64,000 nucleotides of DNA from Halichondria panicea (taxonomy: Eukaryota; Porifera; Demospongiae; Suberitida; Halichondriidae), in assembly GCF_963675165.1 (NCBI RefSeq), contig NC_087387.1, positions 999,001 through 1,063,000 on the forward strand. Reading direction: 5' to 3'. Positions 39,718-54,045 of this stretch are shown piece by piece (within the stretch, counting starts at the first letter, position 1; each line of letters begins with the position of its first letter). The notes beneath the pieces were generated by a model. It was not told the origin of the DNA. It made no database searches and saw only the letters and a program-made list of their open reading frames with translations. Both the position numbers and the translations under genes were made by a program.

Positions 39718-41823
39718 CTACTCCATAAGAGAAGTGATATGACCATTACCAAATGATGTGACAAACTGACCATCTTTAGTGAACACTGACACACGCTTGT
39801 TAGTATACTCAGCAACATAAAGAAAACTACTGACACACACACCACGAGGGCCAGAAAGATCTCCTTGTCCATTTCCTTTCTTTCCAATCGAGTGAATAAA
39901 CCGATCATCCATAGTGAGCACTTGAACACGATGATTACCATAGTCAGTGACATACACCATTTGTACATTGTCCACCGCAACATCCTCTGGTAGGTCATTA
40001 CCAGTTTCCATTAAATCAATCTGCTTGACTGGCCCCAGCTCTGTCGTCAACACTTGGACTCCGTGATTCCCTCGATTGCACACAAACACTTCATCACCAG
40101 CGACTGCTATCCCTTGAGGGTAGTAGAGTTTTTTTAGAATACTTTCCCTTGTCCCAAACCATTTTAGCAGATATCCTCTTTTGTACACGCAGTGTTTGTT
40201 GCTGCCAGAGACATAGATCTTGTCTTCCTTGTCTACTGCCACACGAGAGATACTGCCAAACCAATGTATTGATTTGCTGATGCTTTGAATTTGTTTTCCT
40301 TTCTTGTCAAACATCAAAATATCACCGTTCCAGTCAGTTACAATCAGTTCTTCTGATGAGTTGAATGCCATATACCGAGGGTTGTTGATTCCTCTTATCA
40401 CCCTCACAGGTTTGTCCAGCTTGGTGGGGGGTATTTTGACGAACACAGAGAAGGGGCTTCCTGAAATAGGCTGGTCGTCCACTGAGATCAGGAGGTGGTA
40501 TCGACCACGTACCCTAGGGGTGTACTCAACACTGTACACTCCACCCCTCACAGGCACTGCTTGTAGCTGTTGAGATGATTGATCAGCTAGCAATTTTAAA
40601 GTTGCTTTAGCTTTTGAAAATTGTCGTGGCTGGTGTATATTGATTGAAAAGCAAGCAGGTTTATCGATTTCAGCATTTTTAACTACATCTCCTTCCACAG
40701 TGCACTTCGTTGGATCCACTGTACCGTCATACACAATAACGTTGTTTTTACACAACTCCTTGAGACCCTTATAAACAAACACCTCAACTCCAAAATCATC
40801 TTTCTCCACTGGATCAGAATTGGCTGCTTCCTTCACCACCTCAGCATCGATTCGACTCACTACCTGCTCTTGCATCGTAATCAGTTCTTCATCACTTGCA
40901 TTCTCCAGTGTACGCTCTACAAAGTCAATCAAACTCTGAGCAGTGCCTAGGGACAGGTCCAGATCTTTCTCTTGAACTGTCAGCTTCTCCATCTTTGAAT
41001 CAGCTAAAGCAGAAGATTCTCGTAAAACACGGACTTTGCATCGATCGAGAATATCGTGTAGCTCCTGGAACTTGGCATTCACTTGTCTCTCTGTCAGTTC
41101 TTTCTGGGCCTGTATATTCTGTTTAGTTCCTTTCACTTGATTCACAGCGGTGCTCAGATCAGGCAGTAGGTTCTTGAGTGGGGAGAGGTGCTCCGTCAGC
41201 TTTTTGCGAGTTTCGGGGGCGGCTTTCTTAACTAACTCTGACTTGTGGTCACAATGATCGAATACAACACAGTCTCGACAGATGAGCTTGTTGCAATCGA
41301 AACAAAAAATCTTCTTTGGCTCCTCATGATCCTCGCATTTTGGGGGTAGTGGGCTTTCGAATGTTAGATCTTTCACTCCGCCCTGTTTGAGCTGTTCCAG
41401 AGTAGAGACGATATGTGTAGCAAACACTTTCATACGCTGATGAGATCTTACACAATCCTCACAAATGAACTGGACACACTGTCGGCAGAATGCAGTGGCC
41501 TTTTCCCCAGGGCACATTTCACAGGTGGCCTCTAACTTGCCGTGGGCTTTCTCCATCCTCGAGTGGAGTGCTTTCATCCGGTTGATGAAGAACGCAGTGG
41601 TCAGTCTGTCTGGGTTGTTGTCTGGCAATAGAGTGGGCTCACGACAGTCGGGGCAGGGGAACGGCTGGTTGGGTGGGTAGCGACTGGAGAGTGTGAGGAT
41701 GCATTGCTTGCAGTAGTAGTGACAACGAGGGAGCAGCTTTGGCTCCTGGATGCGGTCATGACAGATGCCACAGGTCACCTCTTGCTCGAGATCAGCAACA
41801 ACTGGATCAGGTTTTTCGGCCAT
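39718..41823 (-). CDS. TRIM-7: decaying TRIM-NHL gene, propeller truncated
   Basis: Open for 701 residues from the ATG at 41823. RING and B-box ligands are present, and B-box 2 is of the alternative type (CRDCVVFDHCDHKSE), shared in part with TRIM-9. The filamin start is type A. The propeller is eroding: FNKRG is reduced in blade 2/3 (CVYKRGYLLKW), GTGNGHFN is shortened to TGNDL, and VKRGKE is lost before the filamin domain. A 1-bp deletion near 39730 ends the frame at HITSLME, so the closing strand (SVVIF) is lost; a nearby 4-bp insertion (about 39700) would have restored phase. Probably a gene on the way to pseudogene; the RING part could still be expressed. Confidence 0.8.
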   Translation of the reverse strand: MAEKPDPVVADLEQEVTCGICHDRIQEPKLLPRCHYYCKQCILTLSSRYPPNQPFPCPDCREPTLLPDNNPDRLTTAFFINRMKALHSRMEKAHGKLEATCEMCPGEKATAFCRQCVQFICEDCVRSHQRMKVFATHIVSTLEQLKQGGVKDLTFESPLPPKCEDHEEPKKIFCFDCNKLICRDCVVFDHCDHKSELVKKAAPETRKKLTEHLSPLKNLLPDLSTAVNQVKGTKQNIQAQKELTERQVNAKFQELHDILDRCKVRVLRESSALADSKMEKLTVQEKDLDLSLGTAQSLIDFVERTLENASDEELITMQEQVVSRIDAEVVKEAANSDPVEKDDFGVEVFVYKGLKELCKNNVIVYDGTVDPTKCTVEGDVVKNAEIDKPACFSINIHQPRQFSKAKATLKLLADQSSQQLQAVPVRGGVYSVEYTPRVRGRYHLLISVDDQPISGSPFSVFVKIPPTKLDKPVRVIRGINNPRYMAFNSSEELIVTDWNGDILMFDKKGKQIQSISKSIHWFGSISRVAVDKEDKIYVSGSNKHCVYKRGYLLKWFGTRESILKKLYYPQGIAVAGDEVFVCNRGNHGVQVLTTELGPVKQIDLMETGNDLPEDVAVDNVQMVYVTDYGNHRVQVLTMDDRFIHSIGKKGNGQGDLSGPRGVCVSSFLYVAEYTNKRVSVFTKDGQFVTSFGNGHITSLME

Positions 41824-42123
41824 CGTTAGAAATTGTTTCTCAGATCTGGAGAATGCAATTGTGTAGAATGTTGAATATTGTATAATTAGCTATATACATG
41901 TACTATAGTATAGTCTATACCTCTGCAGCTACTGTATAAAGTCTTACCTACAATCAGAAAAAGCTTTCCAGGGTTAAAACATATGGTCAAAGTAAGCAAT
42001 GAACTGAAGTAGCAGTAAGCTCTAAGTTATGTAAAATTAATGTTATTCATAGCGTTTCACCAGCGCTATAATATTATAGTGTTTTAATGAGATTCATTGC
42101 ATTTTCTAGTACAAATTGCGATT
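41824..42123. promoter_or_regulatory. TRIM-7 upstream region
   Basis: No gene seen. It holds the TRIM-7 first exon end (donor GTAAGA at 41942-41947, the shortest intron of the set, 102 bp) and AT-rich sequence unlike the other TRIM promoters beyond about 41870. Confidence 0.35.
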
Positions 42124-44626
42124 TTACTCAGAAATTAATACTTGCGAAAATATGTAATCTGAGATACGCCCACACTTCTTCACAGTCATATATACAGTAC
42201 AGATAATAATTGCAGTTAGGCTATAATAGCTAGTCCAGTCATCATCTTCAGTTCTCAAATGATAATCACTTGTCAACACTAGGGACTTGCTGCTCAGACG
42301 ACGTGGGTCGCTATGACAGCACTCATCAGACTCGTTACACCAGGAGTCCTTCCCGCTTAACGAGGCTCTCTCCAGAGGGGCATCTTGATACCAGCAATTG
42401 GCAGCTTCCTTACAATCTCCTTTCTCACAAGTAGACACTTTGACACCATTAAACAAGTTTGTCGGTGCTAGTACAGCTGACATTGATGATGTCTCTTTAG
42501 TGCACAAATAGTTTCTGTTTTGAGGGTCATGAATTGTTTTGATTTCTTTAGTAGGTAACTGAGCCGAGATAGTAATGATCGTGGGGGAGTGGTTACTGCT
42601 TGTGAGGGGGTGGTTTGAGGTGTGGGTGTGGTCTCAGCTAGCAGAGAGGTGGAGCTGAGGTATAGTCCTTTAGTGAGGAGCAGGTTAGTTACTCTGTTCT
42701 TGCCAACACGATCATAGTAGATATCGACGACACCAACTTGTAGCCCGGATGGTTTCCTGGTAACCTTGGCAAACACCTGTAGTCACATTTAAGCAAGCAT
42801 GAACAAAATGCACACACTATAAAACACATACTATATACACAATTTACAAAGTCTACAGTTTTAGTTCTACTTATAGGCACTTATTATCAGACGGTGGGGG
42901 GACTAAGTGCAACCACAAAAAGTTCCTTCTAAACTGCAGCTACTTCACAGAAGCCTTTCGCTACACTATATTCACCATTTTGTGTCGTAGGTGTTTCCAT
43001 AGTAGCTGTTTGTCCAGTGGGAACCATTCCTCTCCGTGATTGAATGTTGAGTAGAGGCCGTCAATAGCCGTGGGGAGGGACCACGCCCACTCTCAGTCCG
43101 TGGGGGAGCTTGTAGAGGAGTGACACACTGTGCATCGTTGAGCCACAATCTATCAGCTCCAGTGTAGCCTGAGGTTGTATACACACAGGTGGGGAGATAA
43201 CAAGCAAATGATCAAATGATTGTGTAATCATGTTTGTCTATATAATGTAGCTTCCCCCGAGTATTGTCATTTGTAACTTTAGAAGCAATTATCTAGAAGT
43301 GCCTAGAAATTCAGTCTATTCAGGCTACACAGTTTATAGACTATGGAAGAGGACGTTGAAGGATAATGGCTATAAGTGGCTCTATTGAGCAACAGGCACA
43401 CCCACTCACCTGTCCAATGTAGTGTGGTCGATTGACCTCTGTCACTCTAGCTCTTCTGTAGAAGCCATCCTCTTCTCTCTCTTGAGTGCCTCCAACACTC
43501 ACAAGCACAGCACAATACAGTCCAACCATCAACTGCAGAATGTTCCGTATAAAAAGCCATCCATGAATGCACATGCTCAAAGCAACATGTAACTCTTCTG
43601 CCTCTCACAACATGTACCTTATATACAGAGAAACCTCTGACACATTTAAGCACACTAGTTGACAATGAACTGTCGTCCCTAAACTTACTTTTCTACACCA
43701 ACTAAATACAATGCGCACTAAATTTAATGGACAATAAATTATCTACAAAGGGACAATATTAATGTCTTGAATAATAAAATGATAGGGCCAAGGTAGTTTG
43801 ACTGACCTTGCCTCTGCTCATAGTGTTGGGGTCACTGGTGGTCATGGCAACTGATAGCTCCTCCAGGTCATGCTCTGGGTACTCAGCCAGCTGTATCCAA
43901 ACACGGTCAGGACTGTTCACATGCAGTACTTGCAATGACATCGTTGACAATTGGTCTCCTTGTGTCGGACAATAATAGCGTATCCATTGTAGGATCTTTG
44001 GGTGACGGTTCGTCTATAGTGGTGTCCATTGGATGTGCTCTACTAGTGACCTCTGTGAACCTTGTCTCGGCAGCACAAGCACACGGCAATTTTCCAGCCA
44101 TACATTCGGCCAAATACTGCAGAGAGTTGTCTTGCGTTGCTATGACTTCATCACTTTGCTGCCGTGTGGTGTCTTGTGATACAACGGTTTCTATCGTAAT
44201 ATTTTCAGGGATGTCTTGCATTTCTCTGGCTTCATTATCTGGGGGGAAGGGCTGCTCTTGTACATCAAATGTAGCTTGCTGTGTAATGAACGTGGCTTCT
44301 GCTGCTAATGCTTGAGACATCATCACCTGTTTGTTGAGCTCACAAACTAGGGACTGGGCCGTGTAGAGGTCAAATGGTTCATCTTCAGAGCTTGGTTGGT
44401 CATCAGTGGGTACCGGTACTTCATCTTGTTCATTGAGATTGTCACTTTTAGTGAGGTTATTGAGATCTGATTGATAGTGGAGTCTTGCAAGCAGTGGCTC
44501 TGCTCTCTCTGTAGTTGTATAATGGGTCCATGCAACTGATGCAGCTTCAGATACAGAGTGTGCTAGGTACTCTTGTAATAAGATGGTAAAGATCCTCATA
44601 ACACAATCACAAAAGATCTTTCCCAA
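42124..44626 (-). CDS. T5: Tudor-domain gene, most complete copy
   Basis: The 5' exon is open from 44626 to 43907 (EYLAHSVSEAASVAWTHY and the acidic middle; 12 nt with the usual MDK start are deleted). The Tudor part then follows in exons ending with GTCAGT at 43801-43806 (HVNSPDRVWIQLAEYPEHDL), 43532-43410 (LMVGLYCAVLVSVGG, EDGFYRRARVTEVNRP) and from 43168 (ATLELIDCGSTMHSVSLLYKLP). All are in phase 0 and match the extended Tudor fold (P-x-x-x-W-I-Q, YRRA, LELIDCG). Later pieces read IDGLYSTFNHGEEWFPLD and, from 42777, VFAKVTRKPSGLQVGVVDIYY, also Tudor-protein-like. At least two frame changes (near 43065-43085 and 42600-42650), plus one before the Tudor exon, need extra introns or are mutations. 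Tudor proteins bind dimethyl-arginine ligands, often in the piRNA pathway. Confidence 0.6.
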
Positions 44627-44737
44627 AATTGGCAGTGTAGGCCAGTAAAGATCGTCAGTAGAGCTAACTGTTTTTCAAGTCAATAATCACACAAAATACA
44701 GATTTGCTACTGCCCACACACACAAAATAATAATACA

Positions 44738-46945
44738 CTAAAAGATAACAACAGAGTCTACACTGCGCACATACACAAAACCATCACTGTCCACAGCTAC
44801 TCCACAAGGATAAGTGATATGATCATTACCAAATGATGTGACAAACTGACCGTTTTTAGTGAACACTGACACACGCTTGTTAGTATACTCAGCAACATAA
44901 ACAAAACCAGTGACACACACACCATAAGGGCCAAGCAGATCTCCTTGTCCACTTCCTTTCTTTCCAATCGAGCGAATAAACCGACCATCCATAGTGAGCA
45001 CTTGAACACGATGATTACTACAGTCAGTGACATACATCATTTGTTCATTGTCCACTGCAACATCCTCTGGTTGGTTAAAATGTCCATTACCAGTTCCCTT
45101 TGAACCAATCTGCTTGACTGGCTCCAGCTCTGTTGTCAACACTTGGACTCTGTGATTTTGATCGTCGCACACAAACACTTGATCACCAGCGACTGCTATC
45201 CCTCGAGGACAGTTGAGTTCCTTTGGACCACTTCCAATCGTCCCAAACCTCTTCAGCAGATCTCCTCTTTTGTTGAACTTGTACACACAGTTTTTGCTGC
45301 TATCACAGACATAGATGTTGTCCTCCTTGTCTACTGCCACACCACAGATACTGCCAAACCCATGCTTTGATTTGCTGATGCTTTGAATTTGTTTTGCTTT
45401 CTTGTCAAACACCAAAACATCACCGCTACCGTCAATTACAATCAGTTCTTCTGATGAGTTGAATACCATATATCGAGGGTTTTTGATTCCTCTTATCACC
45501 CTCACTGGTTTGTCTAGCTTGGTGGGGGGGGGTATTTTGATGAACACAGAGAAGGGGCTTCCTGGAATAGGCTGATCGTCCACTGAGATCAGGAGGTGGT
45601 ATCGACCACGTACCCTTGGGGTGTACTCAACACTGTACACTCCATCCCTCACAGGCACTGCTTGCAATTGTTGAGATGATTCATCAACTAGCGATTTTAG
45701 AGTCACTTTAGTTTTTGAAGAACATTTTCGTGGCTGGTGTGTATTGATTGAAAAGCAAGCAGGATTATCGATTTCAGCATTTTTAGCTCCATCTCCTTCC
45801 ACAGTGCACTTTGTTGGATCCACTTTAGTACCGTCATACACAAAAACGTTCTTCACGCACAACAAATTCTTGAGATCTTCACAAACAAAAATTTCAACTC
45901 CAAAATCATCTTTCTCCACTGGATCAGGATTGGCTGCTTCCTTCTCTCGCTTCACCACCTCGGCATCGATTCGACTCACCACCTGCTCTTGCATCGTAAT
46001 CAGTTCTTCATCACTTGCATTCTTCAGTGTACGCTCTACAGAGTCAATCAAACTCTGAGCAGTGCCCAGGGACAGGCCCAGACCCTTCTCTTGAATCGTC
46101 AGCTTCTCCATTTTTGAATCAGCCAAAGCAGAAGATTCTAGTAAAACACGGACCTTGCATTGATTGAGAATATTGTGTAGCTCCTGGAACTTGGCATTCA
46201 CTTGTCTCTCTGTCAGTTCTTTCTGGACCTGGATCTTCTGTTTAGTTCCTTTCACTTGATTCACAGCTGTGCTCAGATCAGGCAGTAGGTTCTTGAGTGG
46301 GAAGAGGTGCTCAGTCAGCTTTTTGCGAGTTGCGGGGGCGGCTTTCTTTACAAATTCGTAATTGTGTCCAGCGTGTTCAATAACGATACAGTCTCGACAG
46401 ATGAGCTTGTTGCAATCGAAACAGAAAATCTTTTTCGGCTCTTTGTGATCTTCACATTTTGGGGGTGGTGGGCTTTCGAATGTTAGTTCTTTGACTCTGC
46501 CCTGTTTGAGCTCGTCCAGAGTGGAGACGATATGTGTAGCAAACAGGGATTTCATACGCTGATGAGATCTTACACAATTCTCACAGATGAACTGGACACA
46601 CTGTCGGCAGAATGCAGTGGCCTTTCCCCCAGAGCACACTTCACAGGTGGTCTCCAACTTGCCATGGGCTTTCTCCATCCTCGAGTGGAGTGCTTTCATC
46701 CGGTTGATGAAGAACGCAGTGGGCAGTCTGTCTGGGTTGTTGTCTGGCAATAGAGTGGGCTCACGACAGTCGGGGCAGGGGAACGGCTGGTTGGGTCGGT
46801 AGCGACTGGAGAGTGTGAGGATGCATTGCTTGCAGTAGTAGTGACAACAAGGGAGCAGCTTTGGCTCCTGGTAGTGGTCATGACAGATGCCACAGGTCAC
46901 TTCTTGCTCGAGATCAGCAACAACTGGATCAGGTCCTTCGGCCAT
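44738..46945 (-). CDS. TRIM-8: RING/B-box/filamin/NHL E3 ligase
   Basis: Complete paralogue, 735 residues. The B-box 1 tail is ENCVRSHQRMKSLFATH. The filamin region (EIFVCEDLKNLLCVKNVF, KVDPTKCTVEGDG, NPACFSINTHQPRKC) is type A and nearly identical to TRIM-3. One extra proline (KIPPPTKLDK) comes from a G-run at 45522-45529. Propeller variable residues are GS (1), GS-IC and SKN (2), C-P-R with DQ (3), Q-P-E with CS (4), G-P-Y with EYTNK (5) and YPC with VD (6). Coiled-coil substitutions (HNILNQCKVRVLLE) make it slightly more divergent there. T5 lies on its 3' side and M4 on its 5' side. Confidence 0.92.
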   Translation of the reverse strand: MAEGPDPVVADLEQEVTCGICHDHYQEPKLLPCCHYYCKQCILTLSSRYRPNQPFPCPDCREPTLLPDNNPDRLPTAFFINRMKALHSRMEKAHGKLETTCEVCSGGKATAFCRQCVQFICENCVRSHQRMKSLFATHIVSTLDELKQGRVKELTFESPPPPKCEDHKEPKKIFCFDCNKLICRDCIVIEHAGHNYEFVKKAAPATRKKLTEHLFPLKNLLPDLSTAVNQVKGTKQKIQVQKELTERQVNAKFQELHNILNQCKVRVLLESSALADSKMEKLTIQEKGLGLSLGTAQSLIDSVERTLKNASDEELITMQEQVVSRIDAEVVKREKEAANPDPVEKDDFGVEIFVCEDLKNLLCVKNVFVYDGTKVDPTKCTVEGDGAKNAEIDNPACFSINTHQPRKCSSKTKVTLKSLVDESSQQLQAVPVRDGVYSVEYTPRVRGRYHLLISVDDQPIPGSPFSVFIKIPPPTKLDKPVRVIRGIKNPRYMVFNSSEELIVIDGSGDVLVFDKKAKQIQSISKSKHGFGSICGVAVDKEDNIYVCDSSKNCVYKFNKRGDLLKRFGTIGSGPKELNCPRGIAVAGDQVFVCDDQNHRVQVLTTELEPVKQIGSKGTGNGHFNQPEDVAVDNEQMMYVTDCSNHRVQVLTMDGRFIRSIGKKGSGQGDLLGPYGVCVTGFVYVAEYTNKRVSVFTKNGQFVTSFGNDHITYPCGVAVDSDGFVYVRSVDSVVIF

Positions 46946-47154
46946 CGTTAGTTAAGATCTGGGGAATGCATTCGTACAACATTTATAAAAGCATGAAACT
47001 ATTCTAATATAAAATTAAATAGCAACTTCCCTAGACATTGAGTATACAAGAATGTTGAATCTGTGAATAATAGTTTGTACTAAGTGATCAATTAGGTCAA
47101 GCTAAGCTAGACCTCTGCAGCTAGTTGAAAAAACGGGTACCAGAAAAAACTTAC

Positions 47155-47638
47155 CTACTATTTATAAGAACTTCCTAGATCCTTTAATTTCAACAATTAC
47201 ACAAGCCTTTGTTTTGCATGTACCTTGTACTGGTACATGCTACGCCCATTACACAATGTTATAAATCTGACCAGATACGCCCACTTTTTTGTTTCAACAC
47301 TGGCCCACACTTTCTTCAATATGAAAGTACATGTACATGTACAACAATTCTACACAACTTGGTAGCAACATTGATATCTCCCTGATCACTGGGCATGAGA
47401 TGCCTTGATCCCAGGCCACACTGAAGATAGAGGCCTTGTAGGAGGCTAGGGATGCTTCTATTAAAAGCTGTCTTGGTATCTTTCAATCAATTTAAAATTA
47501 TAATTATCAGCGTACTAGGTACACAAATATTGAGGAATGCATAATTATAAGTATGTGTTCAATACATGTACATGTATATAACTGGTAAAAATGTTTGCCA
47601 AGTTTATAAGTCGTTGAACAAAATAATGTTCGATGTGT
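47155..47638. promoter_or_regulatory. TRIM-8 upstream region / 3' flank of M4
   Basis: No gene seen. It has the same layout as 3524-4012: TATAAATAG by the predicted donor, the ACATGTACATGT palindrome at about 47329-47341, and the AT-rich MCM6 3' flank. Confidence 0.35.
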
Positions 47639-51058
<3,420 letters not shown>

Positions 51059-51059
51059 T

Positions 51060-51509
51060 GTCTTGCATTGCTATGACTTCATCGCTTTGCTGCCATGTGG
51101 TGTTTTGTGATACAACGGTTTCTATCGTAATATTTTCTGGGATGTCTTGCACTTCTCTGGTTTCATCCTCTGGGGGGAGGGGCTGCTCTTGTACCTCAAA
51201 TGTAGCTTGCTGTGTAATGAACGTGGCTTCTGCTGCTAATGCTTGAGACATCATCACCTGGTTTTTGAGCTCACAAACTAGGGACTGGGCCGTGTAGGGG
51301 TCAAATTGTCCATCTTCAGAGCTTGGTTGGTCATCAGTGGGTACTGGTACTTCATCTTGTTCATTGAGATTGTCACTTTTAGTGAGGTTATTGAGATCTG
51401 ATTGATAGTGGAGTCTCACAAGCAGTGGCTCTGCTCTCTCTGTAGTTGTGTAATGGGTCCATGCAACTGATGCAGCTTCAGATACAGAGTGTGCTAGGTA
51501 CTTGTCCAT
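51060..51509 (-). pseudogene. T6: Tudor-gene 5' exon fragment
   Basis: Open from the ATG at 51509 (MDKYLAHSVSEAASVAW) to [11 protein letters not shown], where the sequence passes into the inverted MCM6 exon at about 51058. The frame then runs through it ([15 protein letters not shown]) to 50979. No Tudor core remains. Confidence 0.55.
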
Positions 51510-51684
51510 TTTCACTTGTAATAAGATGGTAAAGATCCTCATAACACAATCACAAACAATCTTTCCCAAAATAGGCAGCAGGCAGGTAAAGATCGTCAGT
51601 AGAAATAACTGCTTCTCAATCAAAAGTAAATTATTACATACACATAAAACACAGATTGCTACTGCCCACACACACAAATAATAA

Positions 51685-53835
51685 CTAAAATATAACAACA
51701 GATCTGCCACTGCACACATAAACAAAACCATCACTGTCCACAGCTACTCCATAAAGATCAGTGATATGACCATTACCAAATGATGTGACAAACTGACCGT
51801 CTTTAGTGAACACTGACACACACTTGTTATCACGATCAGCAACATAAACAAAACCAGTGACACACACACCACAAGGGTCAGACAGATTTCCTTGACCATT
51901 TCCTTTCTTTCCAATCGAGCGAATAAACCGACCATCCATAGTGAGCACTTGAACACGATGATTATAATAGTCAGTGACATACACCATTTGTTCATTGTCC
52001 ACTGTGACATCCTCTGGTCCGTTAAAATGTCCATTACCAGTTCCGAATGAACCAATCTGCTTGACTGGCTCCAGCTCTGTCGTCAACACTTGGACTCTGT
52101 GATTATTCTGATCGCACACAAACACTTGATCACCAGCGACTGCTATCCCTCGAGGGAAGTTGAGTTCCTTTGGACCACTTCCCTTCGTCCCAAACCTCTT
52201 TAGCAGATCTCCTCTTTTGTTGAACTTGTACACACAGTGTTTTCTGCTATCACAGGCATAGATGTTGTCTTCCTTGTCTACTGCCACACCAGAGATACCG
52301 CCAAACCCATGCTTTGATTTGCTGATACTTTGAATTTGTTCTCCTTTTTTGTCAAACACCAAAACATCACCTCTAAAGTCAGTTACAATCAGTTCTTCTG
52401 ATGAGTTGAATACCATATACCGAGGGTTGTTGATTCCTCTTATCACCCTCACTGGTTTGTCCAGGGGTATTTTGACGAACACAGAGAAGGGGCTTCCTGG
52501 GATAGGCTGATCGTCCACTGAGATCAAGAGGTGGTGTCGACCACGTACCCTAGGGGTGTACTCAACGCTGTACACTCCACCCCTCACAGGCACTGCTTGC
52601 AATTGTTGGGTCGATTGATCAACTAGCGATTTCAGTACTGCTTGTGGTTTGCCTTGTTTTGAACTGATATAGACATTCAGATTTGCACATTTGTCAACTT
52701 CAGCCATCTTCACACCATCACCCCTCACAGAAGGATAAACTACAACATTGTTCTCACACAACTTCTTGAGATCCTCACAAACAAACACTTCAACTCCAAA
52801 ATCATCTTTCTCCACTGGATCAGGATTGGCTGCTTCCTTCCCTCGCTTCACCACCTCGGCATCGATTCGACTCACCACCTGCTCTTGCATCGTAATCAGT
52901 TCTTCATCACTTGCATTCTCCAGTGTACGCTCTACAAAGTCAATCAAACTCTGAGCAGTGCCCAGGTACAGGTCCAGACCCTTCTCTTGAATCGTCAGCT
53001 TCTCCATTTTTGAATCAGCCAAAGCAGAAGATTCTCGTAAAACACGAACCTTGCATCGATCGAGAATATCGTGTAGCTCCTGGAACTTGGCATTCACTTG
53101 TCTCTCTGTCAGTTCTTTCTGGGCCTGGATCTTTTGTTTAGTTCCTTTCACTTGATTCACAGCGGTGCTCAGATCAGGCAGTAGGTTCTTGAGTGGGGAG
53201 AGGTGCTCTGTCAGCATTTTGTGAATTGCGGGGGCGGCTTTTTTTACAAACTCTGACTTGTGGTCACGGTGATCGAACACAGCACAGTCTCGACAGATGA
53301 GCTTGTCACAATCAAAACAGAAAATCTTTTTTAGCTCCTCGTGATCTTCGCATTTTGGGGGTGGTGGGCTTTCGAATGTTAGTTCTTTCACTCCGCCCTG
53401 TTTGAGCTCGTCCAGAGTGGAGATAGTATGTCCGGCAAATACTTTCATTTTATGAGACTTCACACAATCGTCACAGATAAAACTGACACACTGTCGGCAG
53501 AATGCAGTGGCCTTTCCCCCAGAGCACATTTCGCAGGTGGTCTCTAACTTGCCGTGGGCTTTCTCCATCCTCGAGTGGAGTGCTTTCATCCGGTTGATGA
53601 AGAACGCAGTAGTCAGTCTGTCAGGGTTGTTGTCTGGCAATAGAGTGGGCTCACGACAGTCGGGGCAGGGGAACGGCTGGTTGGGTCGGTAGCGACTGGA
53701 GAGTGTGAGGATGCATTGCTTGCAGTAGTAGTGACAACAAGGGAGCAGCTTTGGCTCCTGGTAGCGGTCATGACAGATGCCACAGGTCACTTCTTGCTCG
53801 AGATCAGCAACAACTGGATCAGGTCCTTCGGCCAT
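51685..53835 (-). CDS. TRIM-9: RING/B-box/filamin/NHL E3 ligase
   Basis: Complete paralogue, 716 residues. N-terminal part and filamin start (type B) are as in TRIM-4, but B-box 2 is the alternative form (CDKLICRDCAVFDHRDHKSE), with the ligands kept. PTK is missing between filamin and propeller (VKIPLDKPVRV). The coiled-coil entry is changed (APAIHKMLTE). Propeller variable residues are FR (1), GG and SRKH (2), F-P-R with QN (3), G-P-E with YY (4), D-P-C with RDNKC (5) and DLY with GR (6). Blade 2 has ACDS for VCDS. T6/M4 lie 3' and M5 lies 5'. Confidence 0.92.
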   Translation of the reverse strand: MAEGPDPVVADLEQEVTCGICHDRYQEPKLLPCCHYYCKQCILTLSSRYRPNQPFPCPDCREPTLLPDNNPDRLTTAFFINRMKALHSRMEKAHGKLETTCEMCSGGKATAFCRQCVSFICDDCVKSHKMKVFAGHTISTLDELKQGGVKELTFESPPPPKCEDHEELKKIFCFDCDKLICRDCAVFDHRDHKSEFVKKAAPAIHKMLTEHLSPLKNLLPDLSTAVNQVKGTKQKIQAQKELTERQVNAKFQELHDILDRCKVRVLRESSALADSKMEKLTIQEKGLDLYLGTAQSLIDFVERTLENASDEELITMQEQVVSRIDAEVVKRGKEAANPDPVEKDDFGVEVFVCEDLKKLCENNVVVYPSVRGDGVKMAEVDKCANLNVYISSKQGKPQAVLKSLVDQSTQQLQAVPVRGGVYSVEYTPRVRGRHHLLISVDDQPIPGSPFSVFVKIPLDKPVRVIRGINNPRYMVFNSSEELIVTDFRGDVLVFDKKGEQIQSISKSKHGFGGISGVAVDKEDNIYACDSRKHCVYKFNKRGDLLKRFGTKGSGPKELNFPRGIAVAGDQVFVCDQNNHRVQVLTTELEPVKQIGSFGTGNGHFNGPEDVTVDNEQMVYVTDYYNHRVQVLTMDGRFIRSIGKKGNGQGNLSDPCGVCVTGFVYVADRDNKCVSVFTKDGQFVTSFGNGHITDLYGVAVDSDGFVYVCSGRSVVIF

Positions 53836-54045
53836 CGTTAGTTAAGATCTGGGGAATGCATTTGTACAACATTTATAAAAGCATGAAACTATTCTAATAT
53901 AAAAATTAAATAGCAACTTCCCTAGAAATTGAGCATACAAGAATGTTGAATCTGTGAATAATAGTTTGCACTAAGTGATCAATTAGGTCAAGCTAAGCTA
54001 GACCTCTGCAGCTAGTTGAAAAAACGGGTACCCGAAAAAACTTAC

